DNA from: Actinomycetales bacterium
Lineage (GTDB): Bacteria; Actinomycetota; Actinomycetes; S36-B12
Assembly: GCA_017849335.1 (NCBI GenBank)
Contig: JAFIHP010000370.1
Span: 1-7,633, forward strand
DNA: 7,633 nucleotides
Direction: 5' to 3'
Part shown: positions 1 to 6,717 of the stretch, one piece after another
How the letters are laid out: each line of letters starts with the position of its first letter
How positions within the stretch are numbered: the stretch's first letter is position 1
Program-made: the position numbers and the translations under genes
Notes under the pieces: model-generated
The model's database searches: none
Told to the model about the DNA's origin: nothing
Seen by the model: the letters and a program-made list of their open reading frames with translations, nothing else

Positions 1-306
1 GACTCGATGATCGCCGCGGCCGGCGGGACCGACGCCGGTGCGGCCGCGGGCCTCGCCGCGTTCACGCCGATGACCGCCGAGGCCGTCGCGGCGATGAACC
101 CCGACGTGATCGTGGTGATGACGAAGGGCCTGGAGTCCGTCGGCGGCGTGGACGGGCTCCTCCAGCTCCCGGGGGTCGCCCAGACCCGCGCCGGGCAGGA
201 GCGCCGGGTCGTCGCCGTCGACGACACCCTGCTCCTGTCGTTCGGCCCGCGGACCGGCGAGCTCGCCACCGCGCTGCGGTCCGCGTTCGCAGCCGTGTCG
301 CCGTGA
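1..306 (+). CDS. hmuT: Heme ABC transporter substrate-binding protein, C-terminal part (5' end outside window)
   Basis: This is the last 101 residues of a periplasmic-binding-protein-type heme receptor, which in Gram-positive bacteria is a lipoprotein on the outer face of the membrane that passes heme to the HmuU permease. The frame is open from the first base, so the ATG at 7 is internal and the true start lies upstream. The tail shows the pattern of the actinobacterial HmuT/helical-backbone metal receptor family: a helix with NPDVIVVMTKGLESVGG, then LLQLPGVAQTRAGQERRV and VVAVDDTLLLSFGPRTGEL near the end. In this family the GPRT segment closes the C-terminal lobe. The stop codon overlaps the GTG start of the permease gene by 4 bases (GTGA at 303-306), so translation is probably coupled. 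Family assignment is firm; heme rather than another iron chelate is inferred from the tail motif and the downstream genes. Confidence 0.88.
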   Translation, partial: DSMIAAAGGTDAGAAAGLAAFTPMTAEAVAAMNPDVIVVMTKGLESVGGVDGLLQLPGVAQTRAGQERRVVAVDDTLLLSFGPRTGELATALRSAFAAVSP

Positions 307-1259
307 CGCGACGCGCGACCTGGGTGGCGCTCGCGCTTGGCGTCGCCTGCGTTGTCGGCTCCCTCCTCGCCCTGCGACTGGGCGCCGCGGAGGGCACCGC
401 CCAGATCGTGTGGGAGATCCGTGCTCCGCGGGTCGCGATGGCCCTGCTGATCGGCGGCGGGCTCGGCGCCGCCGGTGCCCTCATGCAGGGATCGCTCAGC
501 AACCCGCTCGCTGATCCCGCGCTGGTCGGGATCAGCGCCGGCGCCGCCCTCGCCACGGTCGCGGGTGCTGCCGTCGGCCTGACGTTCGGCTCCCTGGGCG
601 CCGGGCTGACCGCGACCGTCGGCGCAGGCGTCGCCGCTGCCGTGGTGGTCCTGGCGTCGCAGCACGAGGGTCGACCCGAGGTCGTCACCCTGCTGCTCGC
701 CGGTGTCGCCGTCACGGCGTTCGCCGGGGCGCTGCTGGCCGTCCTGGTGACGATGACCCCCGTCGCGTCCGGACGCTCCCTGACGTTCTGGTCCAGCGGA
801 TCGCTCGCGCTGTCGACCTGGCCGGCCGTGACGTCCGTCCTGCCGTTCGTCCTCCTCGGCGCCGGGACCGCCGCGTATGTCGCCCGCTCGCTCGACGTCC
901 TAGCCCTCGGCGACCGCAGCGCGGCGGCAGCCGGCGTCGACGTGCGGCGCGTGCGGGTCGCCGCCATCGCGGCCGTCGTGCTCCTTGTCGGTGCGGGAGT
1001 CGGGGCCGTCGGCGTCATCGCGTTCGTCGGCCTGCTCGTGCCCCACGCCGTCCGCGCCGTCCTCGGTCCGCGGCATCGCTCACTGCTGCTCGTGAGCGCC
1101 CTCGCCGGGGCACTCCTCCTCCTCCTCGCCGACACCATCGCCCGGCTGCTGGCCAACCCGCTGGAGATCCCGATCGGCGCGGTGACCGCGGCGATCGGGG
1201 CGCCGGCCTTCTTCGTGCTGCTTCGCCGGACCCGTGCGCGGCAAGGCGGGTGGGCATGA
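303..1259 (+). CDS. hmuU: Heme ABC transporter permease, FecCD family
   Basis: This 318-residue, highly hydrophobic protein is the membrane channel of a type II (BtuC/FecCD-like) importer and would act as a homodimer in the cytoplasmic membrane. Visible family marks are the RAPR motif near residues 40-43, GALMQG followed by NPLADPALVGISAG (58-80), GVIAFVGLLVPHAVR (237-251), and the coupling-helix region EIPIGAVT (288-295), which contacts the ATPase, followed by GAPAFFVLLRR near the C terminus. About nine to ten hydrophobic segments can be counted, as expected. The length is slightly below the usual 330-350 because the N-terminal tail is short. The GTG start overlaps the hmuT stop and has no clear Shine-Dalgarno sequence, which fits translational coupling. 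The stop overlaps the hmuV start (ATGA at 1256-1259). The heme substrate is inferred from the operon context. Confidence 0.93.
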   Translation: MTRRATWVALALGVACVVGSLLALRLGAAEGTAQIVWEIRAPRVAMALLIGGGLGAAGALMQGSLSNPLADPALVGISAGAALATVAGAAVGLTFGSLGAGLTATVGAGVAAAVVVLASQHEGRPEVVTLLLAGVAVTAFAGALLAVLVTMTPVASGRSLTFWSSGSLALSTWPAVTSVLPFVLLGAGTAAYVARSLDVLALGDRSAAAAGVDVRRVRVAAIAAVVLLVGAGVGAVGVIAFVGLLVPHAVRAVLGPRHRSLLLVSALAGALLLLLADTIARLLANPLEIPIGAVTAAIGAPAFFVLLRRTRARQGGWA

Positions 1260-2020
1260 CCGGGGACGCGGCCTCCCTGCGGGCCGCCTCCGTGCGCACC
1301 GGGGGCCGAGACCGGCTCCTGCCGACGACACTGTCGATCCCGACCGGGACGGTCACGGCCATCGTGGGCCGCAACGGGTCCGGCAAGTCGACCCTCCTCG
1401 GCGTGCTCGCCGGCGAGATCGCCCCGACGACCGGGGAGGCCCTCGTCGGCGGCTCGCCCGCCTCGTCGCTCACGGCGCGCGAGCTCGCCCGCCGGCGGGC
1501 CCTGCTCGCCCAGGACACCCACGTCGCGTTCGGCTTCACCGTGCGTGACGTCGTGAGCTGGGGCCGGGCGCCCTGGCGCGGGACGCCGCAGTCCGCCGAC
1601 GACGATGCGGTGGTCGCGGCCGCGATCGCGGCCCAGGGGCTGGACGACCTCGTCGACCGGCCGGTCACCTCGCTGTCCGGGGGCGAGCGCAAGCGCGTCC
1701 ACATCGCCCGGGTCACGGCGCAGCAGGCGGACCTCCTCCTCCTCGACGAGGCCGACTCCGACCTGGACCTCGTCGGGCGCCGCACCGTCGACGCCGCGGC
1801 CCGCCAGCACGCCGATCGCGGCGGCACCGTCGTCGTGGTCAGCCACGACATCACGCGGATCAGCCACGCGTGCGACCGGGTCGTGCTGCTGCGTCACGGG
1901 CTGCTGATCGCGGACGGACCACGGGACGACGTCCTCACCGAGAGCCTGCTGACGCAGGCGTTCGACGCCGAGGTGCGGGTCGTCGCAGACGACGGAGGGG
2001 TCGTCGTCCGGATGCGGTGA
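1256..2020 (+). CDS. hmuV: Heme ABC transporter ATP-binding protein
   Basis: This 254-residue ATPase is the cytoplasmic motor of the heme importer. It shows Walker A GRNGSGKST (38-46), the Q-loop glutamine in LLAQDTHV (Q86), the signature LSGGERKR (140-147), Walker B LLLLDE (160-165) and the H-loop histidine in SHD (H197). The segment TVRDVVSWGRAPW (95-107) is typical of the FecE/HmuV branch. The ATG at 1256 was chosen over an in-frame GTG at 1250 because it forms the ATGA overlap with hmuU and lies 9 bases after an AAGG (1243-1246). Right after Walker B the sequence is DEADSDLD instead of the usual DEPT-x-x-LD; the catalytic glutamate is kept, so activity is likely. The three genes hmuT-hmuU-hmuV form one translationally coupled unit, and its promoter lies outside the window. 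Confidence 0.93.
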   Translation: MTGDAASLRAASVRTGGRDRLLPTTLSIPTGTVTAIVGRNGSGKSTLLGVLAGEIAPTTGEALVGGSPASSLTARELARRRALLAQDTHVAFGFTVRDVVSWGRAPWRGTPQSADDDAVVAAAIAAQGLDDLVDRPVTSLSGGERKRVHIARVTAQQADLLLLDEADSDLDLVGRRTVDAAARQHADRGGTVVVVSHDITRISHACDRVVLLRHGLLIADGPRDDVLTESLLTQAFDAEVRVVADDGGVVVRMR

Positions 2021-2033
2021 GCCGATGGTGTGC

Positions 2034-2039
2034 CACAGT
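2034..2039 (+). promoter_or_regulatory. Possible -10 element of a leaderless promoter
   Basis: The hexamer CACAGT lies exactly at -12 to -7 if transcription starts at the A of the ATG at 2046. It matches the A and final T of the actinobacterial -10 pattern (TAnnnT) but has C in place of the first T. No Shine-Dalgarno-like sequence precedes this ATG, which is what a leaderless gene would show. No convincing -35 element was seen. The assignment rests on position and a weak match only. Confidence 0.35.
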
Positions 2040-2045
2040 GTCGCC

Positions 2046-2597
2046 ATGGCGATCGTGCACCGAGCAGACATCACCCCGCCCAAGCTCGACCTCATCGGCT
2101 GGTGGCTGGCGACCCAGGACTGGTTCACCGAGGACGGCCCGGTGGAGCGCGAGGCGGCCTTCCGCCTCGACGACCCCGCCGGCGAGGTCGGCATCGAGAC
2201 CTTCATCGTGCGCAGCGGGGCGTTCACGTTCCACGTCCCGGTGACCTATCGGTCCGAGCCGCTCGCCGATGGGCTCCTCGTCGGCGAGCTGGAGCACTCG
2301 GTGCTGGGCCACCGCTGGGTGTACGACGGACCGAGCGACCCGGTCTACGTCGCCACGACGTCGGCCGCCATCGCGAACGGCGGCCACGAGGTCGACATGT
2401 TCTTCGAGGACGGGACGCAGCTGCCACGACCGGACTGGTACGCGAGCGCGACCGGCAGCGGCGCGGGTTCCGGCGAGGTCGTCGGAGCCCTAGCGGTCGC
2501 CCGGTCCGTGCCCGCACCCGTCCCGCCGGGCGTCGCCACGCTCGACGTCACGTGGGGCGGGCTGGCGTCACCGATGACGGTCGCCTGGCTCTCCTAG
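2046..2597 (+). CDS. Stand-alone maltokinase N-terminal cap-like domain protein
   Basis: This 183-residue soluble protein resembles the N-terminal cap domain of actinobacterial maltokinase (the fold seen before the kinase domain in Mak enzymes), here without any kinase domain. Recognisable features are the start MAIVHRADITPPKLDLIGWW, the strands GIETFIVRSG and FTFHVPVTYRSEPL (49-73), the LVGELEHSVLGHRWVYDG segment (78-95) and the acidic DMFFEDGTQLP region (117-127). The C-terminal half has a variable, Gly/Ser/Ala-rich stretch (133-150) and a final beta-like segment. Similar short proteins occur in many actinobacteria and are sometimes labelled 1,4-alpha-glucan branching proteins; no enzymatic activity is established for them as far as I know. 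The ATG at 2046 was preferred to the one at 2025 because family members begin MAxxHxA and a -10-like hexamer sits at the right distance. It may be transcribed from hmuV as well as from its own promoter. Its stop faces the holA stop one base away. Confidence 0.75.
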   Translation: MAIVHRADITPPKLDLIGWWLATQDWFTEDGPVEREAAFRLDDPAGEVGIETFIVRSGAFTFHVPVTYRSEPLADGLLVGELEHSVLGHRWVYDGPSDPVYVATTSAAIANGGHEVDMFFEDGTQLPRPDWYASATGSGAGSGEVVGALAVARSVPAPVPPGVATLDVTWGGLASPMTVAWLS

Positions 2598-2598
2598 G

Positions 2599-3600
2599 TC
2601 ACGCGCGGGCGGTCGTGGTCGCGACGAGGATCTCCAGCGCCAGCAGCTTCTGCTCGGGGTCGAGTCCGGTGCGCTCGCGCACGCCGCCCTTCATGGCCCC
2701 GTCGGCATCCGCGAGAGCGACCACCGCAGCCGCCAGTCGTCGTTGGTCGCCGCTCCAGCGCGACCACTGCCGTTGCAGCACGCGCACCTTCCACGGCGGC
2801 ACGGCGGCCTCGCGCGCGACATCGGCCTCCGACGCGCCCGGCGGCATCCCGCCGACCCGCACGAGGGTGCGCAGCCCCGAGGCCAACGACGCGACCGTCG
2901 CCGGCCCGACCCGGCCACCCTCGCTGGCGAGCATCGCCTGGCGCAGCATCCGGAGGGCGTCGGCCGAGCGCCGCTCCCAGACCGCGTCCGCGATCGCGAA
3001 CCCGGAGACGTCGGCCACGCCGCCGAAGTACTCGCGCACCGCGTCCGCGTCGATCGGGTCGGTCTCGAGGTCGGACGACAGCTGGGACACGGCCGCAGCG
3101 AGCAGCCCGAGGTCCTGGCCGATCGCGTCGTAGAGGACGGTCAGCGCGTCGGTCGTGACCTTGCGCTTGTGCGCGGCGAACTCGCGGGAGAGGAACTCCA
3201 GCGTCGCCTTCCCACGCTTGACGACCTGGCAGTCGGCCACCTGCGCCCCGGCCCCCCGCACGGCGTCGAGAAGGGCCTTGCCCTTCATACCACCGGGATG
3301 GGTCAGGACGAGGGTGACGTTGTCCGGTTGGTCGGCGATCAGTTCGCGGACCGCGGCCCCGAGCTGCTCGTCGGCCGCATCGAGGCCGGTCAGGACGATC
3401 ACGACCCCGTCGCCGAACAGGTTCGGTGCCGCGGCCTCGCGCACCGCGCCCGCTGCGCCGTCGTCGTTCGCGGCGATCGTGATGCGCTGGATCGACGGGT
3501 CCGCGGCGCGCGCCGCGGCCGTCGCCGCCAGCACGGCCCTTTCGGTGAGCGCGGCCTCCCCGCCGAGAGCCAAGGTGATCCGCGCCATGCCGGTGAGCAT
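2599..3600 (-). CDS. holA: DNA polymerase III subunit delta
   Basis: This 333-residue protein is the delta subunit of the clamp loader, which with gamma/tau and delta-prime opens the beta sliding clamp and places it on primed DNA. The order of features fits the family: a degenerate N-terminal AAA+ segment (ITLALGGEAALTERAV), the PNLFGDGVVIVL strand that is characteristic of HolA, the LVLTHPGGMKGKALLDAV region, a middle lid segment with QDLGLLAAAVSQLSSDL, and a helical C-terminal collar with PPWKVRVLQRQWSRWS. As expected for delta, no functional Walker A motif is present. Length is typical (about 320-340). Two starts are possible, ATG at 3600 and ATG at 3588, neither with a clear ribosome site; the longer was chosen, and the shorter would remove only four residues (MLTG). 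It begins 23 bases after the comEC stop, so it is probably co-transcribed. Confidence 0.92.
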   Translation of the reverse strand: MLTGMARITLALGGEAALTERAVLAATAAARAADPSIQRITIAANDDGAAGAVREAAAPNLFGDGVVIVLTGLDAADEQLGAAVRELIADQPDNVTLVLTHPGGMKGKALLDAVRGAGAQVADCQVVKRGKATLEFLSREFAAHKRKVTTDALTVLYDAIGQDLGLLAAAVSQLSSDLETDPIDADAVREYFGGVADVSGFAIADAVWERRSADALRMLRQAMLASEGGRVGPATVASLASGLRTLVRVGGMPPGASEADVAREAAVPPWKVRVLQRQWSRWSGDQRRLAAAVVALADADGAMKGGVRERTGLDPEQKLLALEILVATTTARA

Positions 3601-3623
3601 GCCACGCCCGCCCGACGCGCCCG

Positions 3624-5990
3624 CTACCGACGGGTGACCGCTCCGACACCGTGCGGGCCGACGGGCACCACGGCGACATCGCCGGACTCGTCCGTGCGCA
3701 CCACCTGCGCGCCGACCGCCCGCCACGCCGCGACCGTCGACGCCGCGGGGTGGCCGTAGTCGTTGTCCGCGCCCACGCTGATCAGGGCGAGCGACGCCGG
3801 TGCCCAGGTCGTCAGGTCCGCGGCGACGTCGGCGGAGCCGTGGTGAGGGACCTTCACGACGTCGAACGGCCCGCCGCCGAGATCGGTCGCGATGGCCTGC
3901 TGGGCCTCGGTCTCGATATCGCCCGTGAGCAGCAGGCGTCGCCCTCCTGTCCGCACGTCGAGCACGATGCTCGCGTTGTTCGGGACGGACCCGGCATCGA
4001 TCCGGCGGGCCGGCCAGATCGCCCGCCACGACACGGGCCCGACGGTCCGCTCCTCCCCTGCCCGCACCTCCCGGGCGACGAGGCCGACCTCGGCCAGGAG
4101 GTCGTCGACGCGGTCGGCCTGGTCAGCGGGATCGCGCACCCCGGAGACGAGCACCTCACCGGCGTGCCGGTCACGCAGGACACCGGCCAGGCCGCCGACG
4201 TGGTCGGCGTGGAAGTGGGTCAGCACGATGGACGGGACCTCGACCACCCCCAGGGCGTCCAGGCAGTCGTCGACCAGGTCCGGATCGGGGCCGGTGTCCA
4301 CCACGACCGCAGAGCCCTCTCCTGCGCTCAGGACGAGCGCATCGCCCTGGCCGACATCGCACATGACGAACAGCCAGTCCGGCGGTGGCCACCCGCGCCG
4401 CGACGGCGGGGCGAGGACCAAGAGCATGACGACGGCCGCGGCGGACACCGCGACAGCCCACCGCGGCGGCAGCCGACAGCCCCGTTCCGCGAGTCGGCGC
4501 CACGCGCGGAACGCGAGCCACCCGACGGCCGTGAGTCCGCCGAGCACTCCGACCCCTGCCCAGCCCGGCGGGAGCGGGATCCCGGAGAGCGGGAGGCCCG
4601 CACCGAGGTGGGCCACCCGGACGATCACGGCCGCCGGCCAGGTCGCGACGTACGCCAGCCCGGTCGCGAGCGCAGGGACGACCGGAGACACGAGCGCTGC
4701 CGCCAAGCCCAGCACCGTGACCGCCGGGACGAACGGGGCGGCGAGCAGGTTGGCGGGCACGGCGACCCAACCGACGGCTCCGCCCATCGCGACGAGCACC
4801 GGGAGCGTGCCGACCTGCGCCGACACCGTCAGCGCCACCGCCTCCTGCAGGGAACGCGGCCAGCGGCCCGTCCACGAGCCGGCCTCGAGCCGGGACCGGA
4901 CGAGCGGGCCCAGCAGCACGATCCCGGCCGTCGCCAGCGCCGAGAGCGCGAACCCCCACGAGGTCGCCAGCCACGGCGCCACGAGGACGAGAACGATGAC
5001 GCCCGTGGCGAGCACGGCCGGTCCTGCCCGGCGACCTCCCGCGAGGACGCCCACGGTGGCGATGACGCCCATCGCGACCGCGCGCAGGACGCTGGGTTGC
5101 GGGCCCACCAGCACCGTGAACCCGGCGACGGCGCCCAGGCTGGCCACGGTGCGGCTCCGCAACGACGCCCGCGCGAGACCCGCGGCGGCCAGAACGACGC
5201 CGAGGACGATCGCGATGTTCCCGCCGCTGACCGCGGTCAGGTGCGCCAGCCCGCTCTCGCGCATCGCGTCGGCGAGGTCCTCGGGTTGGGCGGACTCGTC
5301 GCCGATGGCGAGTCCGGCGACGAGCGCCGCGGGTTCCTCCGGGCGGCCAGCGAGCGCCGAACGCAGACCCGCGCGCATCGCCTGGGCCACCGCGTCGATC
5401 GGACCAGGGTCGGCCACGGCGACGACCCGGTCGGCGGACAGGGCAACGGCGGCGTCCGACCCCGGCCACGCCGCTTCGAGCCGGCCCGTGACCGTGACGG
5501 TCGATCCCGGCGGCGGGCTGGAGGCGGTGGCCGGGAGCCGCACAACCAGCGGCAGGTCGACGTCGACGCGCTGACCGCGGGCCGTCATCGCCGACGTGGC
5601 GAGGCGTACCTGCAGCCACGGAGGGGACCACGACGCTCCCCCGTCGTGGAGCTCCGGCTCACCGGTGAGCACGGCCGTCACCGTCGCGGTCGCCCGGTCG
5701 TCGGCCCACGACGCGACGGGATCGGGGCCGGTCGCCACCGTCGACAGCGCCGTGGCGGTGACGGCGGCCCACGCGGCCGTCGCGACCACCAGGACCACCC
5801 GGCGTGGCACGACCGCCAGGACCGACAGGACCGGGGCGACGACCACGCACCCGACGAGCACATCGCCGGCGACCTCGGCGCGTCCGGCCAGCAGGGGGTC
5901 GGCGAGCAGGAGCCATCGCGCTCCCGCCGCGACCACCCACACCGTCGCCGCGGGGACCAGGAGTCGGGCATCGACACCGGTGGGCGTCAC
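3624..5990 (-). CDS. comEC: ComEC/Rec2 family DNA-uptake channel protein
   Basis: This 788-residue membrane protein is the predicted channel that carries single-stranded DNA across the cytoplasmic membrane during natural transformation. The N terminus has several hydrophobic segments (about 9-30 and 43-87), then a soluble beta-rich DUF4131/OB-like stretch (about 95-195). The Competence domain follows, with LVAGLAIGDES (223-233), HLTAVSGGNIAIV (250-262) and many membrane helices up to about 480. The C-terminal metallo-beta-lactamase domain starts with DVGQGD (545-550) and has the metal-binding HFHADH (592-597), the NNASIVL and LLTGD segments and the VPHHGS motif (histidines 716-717). All metal ligands expected for a nuclease-type domain appear present, so it is not a degenerate copy. 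The GTG start overlaps the comEA stop by 4 bases (5987-5990) with no ribosome site, indicating coupling. The DNA-degrading role of the C-terminal domain is a family-level inference. Confidence 0.94.
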   Translation of the reverse strand: MTPTGVDARLLVPAATVWVVAAGARWLLLADPLLAGRAEVAGDVLVGCVVVAPVLSVLAVVPRRVVLVVATAAWAAVTATALSTVATGPDPVASWADDRATATVTAVLTGEPELHDGGASWSPPWLQVRLATSAMTARGQRVDVDLPLVVRLPATASSPPPGSTVTVTGRLEAAWPGSDAAVALSADRVVAVADPGPIDAVAQAMRAGLRSALAGRPEEPAALVAGLAIGDESAQPEDLADAMRESGLAHLTAVSGGNIAIVLGVVLAAAGLARASLRSRTVASLGAVAGFTVLVGPQPSVLRAVAMGVIATVGVLAGGRRAGPAVLATGVIVLVLVAPWLATSWGFALSALATAGIVLLGPLVRSRLEAGSWTGRWPRSLQEAVALTVSAQVGTLPVLVAMGGAVGWVAVPANLLAAPFVPAVTVLGLAAALVSPVVPALATGLAYVATWPAAVIVRVAHLGAGLPLSGIPLPPGWAGVGVLGGLTAVGWLAFRAWRRLAERGCRLPPRWAVAVSAAAVVMLLVLAPPSRRGWPPPDWLFVMCDVGQGDALVLSAGEGSAVVVDTGPDPDLVDDCLDALGVVEVPSIVLTHFHADHVGGLAGVLRDRHAGEVLVSGVRDPADQADRVDDLLAEVGLVAREVRAGEERTVGPVSWRAIWPARRIDAGSVPNNASIVLDVRTGGRRLLLTGDIETEAQQAIATDLGGGPFDVVKVPHHGSADVAADLTTWAPASLALISVGADNDYGHPAASTVAAWRAVGAQVVRTDESGDVAVVPVGPHGVGAVTRR

Positions 5991-6649
5991 ACGCGCACGA
6001 GCGGCCGTAGCTGGCCGAGGATCGCATCCCCGATGCCGGACACCTCACCGAGCTCGTCGACGGACCGGAACGGCCCGTGGGCCTGCCGCCACGCGAGGAT
6101 CCGCCCCGCCAGCACGGGGCCGACCCCGGGCAGCGTGTCGAGCGCCGCGAGGTCCGCGGTGTTCAGATCGACTATCGGCGCCACGGCACCGGTCGTAGGA
6201 GTCGATGCCGCCGCCACCGCGTCGGCGCCGACCGCGATCTGCTCGCCGTCGGCGAGTACGCGCGCGAGGTTCACCGAGTCCGCGGCGCGGGGACGGGTGA
6301 CGCCACCGGCGGCAGCGATGGCGTCCGCGACCCGGGACCCCGCCGGCAAGGTCACCAACCCGGGCCGCGCGACCCGGCCGACGACATGCACGACGACCAC
6401 CGCGGCGGGAGACGGGGCGGCCGGCGGCTCGACCGAAGGGGCGTCTGACGGCTCCACCGCCGCTGTCGACGGCGACGGGCCGACGGCCACGGCGCGCGGC
6501 CTCCCGCTCCAGGCCCAGTACGCCCCGAGCACCAGCGTCACCGCGACGATGAGCGCGAGTCCCCGCAGCGCCGAGCCGGTCCACGGTCCGAGGACGCGAA
6601 GCCGCTCCCCGGCGGTGTCGAGCCGGGTCCGACGATCGTTGCCCCACAT
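5987..6649 (-). CDS. comEA: ComEA family helix-hairpin-helix DNA receptor
   Basis: This 220-residue protein is a membrane-anchored DNA receptor that binds incoming double-stranded DNA outside the membrane and hands it to ComEC. A basic cytoplasmic N terminus is followed by one membrane segment (about 29-47), a Pro/Ala/Ser-rich linker (about 57-82), an SLBB domain (about 84-145, VVHVVGRVARPGLVTLPAG and ADGEQIAVG) and a C-terminal pair of helix-hairpin-helix motifs (about 159-220). The first is DLNTADLAALDTLPGVGPVLAGRI and the second contains SGIGDAILGQLRP; the GVGP and GIGD turns contact the DNA backbone in this family. This layout (TM, SLBB, HhH) is the usual Gram-positive form. No ribosome site precedes the ATG, and a -10-like TAGCGT sits 7 bases upstream, so a leaderless transcript is likely. 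It would head a comEA-comEC-holA unit. Confidence 0.94.
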   Translation of the reverse strand: MWGNDRRTRLDTAGERLRVLGPWTGSALRGLALIVAVTLVLGAYWAWSGRPRAVAVGPSPSTAAVEPSDAPSVEPPAAPSPAAVVVVHVVGRVARPGLVTLPAGSRVADAIAAAGGVTRPRAADSVNLARVLADGEQIAVGADAVAAASTPTTGAVAPIVDLNTADLAALDTLPGVGPVLAGRILAWRQAHGPFRSVDELGEVSGIGDAILGQLRPLVRV

Positions 6650-6656
6650 GCCGGCG

Positions 6657-6662
6657 ACGCTA
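6657..6662 (-). promoter_or_regulatory. Possible -10 element for comEA (leaderless)
   Basis: On the minus strand TAGCGT matches the actinobacterial -10 pattern TAnnnT and is separated from the comEA ATG by 7 bases, the spacing expected if transcription begins at the ATG itself. The absence of a Shine-Dalgarno sequence before comEA supports this. The -35 position (about 6680-6685) reads CGATCG on both strands and does not look like a consensus -35, so activation by a regulator bound upstream is conceivable. Confidence 0.45.
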
Positions 6663-6677
6663 GGGCCGTCCCACGCC

Positions 6678-6687
6678 GCCGATCGGC
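6678..6687. promoter_or_regulatory. 10-bp perfect palindrome overlapping the -35 region of comEA
   Basis: GCCGATCGGC is a perfect inverted repeat lying 29-38 bases upstream of the comEA start codon, over the place where a -35 element should be. Palindromes of this length arise often by chance in GC-rich DNA, so its role as an operator is only a possibility. Confidence 0.2.
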
Positions 6688-6688
6688 C

Positions 6689-6699
6689 GCTGTGGACGC
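6689..6699. repeat. 11-bp direct repeat, copy 1 (comEA-proximal)
   Basis: GCTGTGGACGC on the + strand, identical to a second copy at 6717-6727, 28 bases apart start to start. On the minus strand it reads GCGTCCACAGC; its core GCGTCCACA agrees at 7 of 9 positions with the actinobacterial DnaA box TTGTCCACA. It lies 40-50 bases upstream of the comEA start, where an activator of a weak promoter could bind. Confidence 0.6.
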
Positions 6700-6703
6700 G
6701 GGC

Positions 6704-6717
6704 CCGACCCGGGTCGG
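6704..6717. promoter_or_regulatory. 14-bp perfect palindrome between two direct repeats; candidate operator
   Basis: CCGACCC followed directly by GGGTCGG forms a perfect 14-bp inverted repeat, 55-68 bases upstream of comEA and about 30 bases after the plsY stop. As RNA it would make at most a 5-bp stem with a CCGG loop, and no T-run follows in either direction, so it does not look like an intrinsic terminator. It sits between the two copies of the 11-bp repeat, sharing one base with the distal copy. A protein-binding site is the better reading, though no regulator is identified. Confidence 0.4.

Noticed and set aside
1250..1255. GTG at 1250 as the hmuV start
   Set aside because: It would add only two residues and lies 3 bases after the AAGG ribosome-like site, too close; the ATG at 1256 has better spacing and the standard ATGA overlap.
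62..2227. A 721-codon open frame on the - strand, antisense to the hmu operon
   Set aside because: It covers hmuT, hmuU and hmuV in reverse, its translation is Arg/Ala/Pro/Thr-rich without motifs, and it has no plausible start context. It is the same GC-driven artefact.
2030..3133. A 367-codon + strand frame bridging the cap-domain gene and the 3' part of holA
   Set aside because: It crosses the convergent stops in a shadow frame, and its Arg-rich translation resembles no protein family. The two real genes on opposite strands explain the region.
3601..4029. A longer HolA starting inside comEC
   Set aside because: The holA frame stays open upstream to about 4029, but that would bury over 400 bases in the conserved metallo-beta-lactamase end of comEC and add an Arg-rich extension unlike any HolA N terminus.
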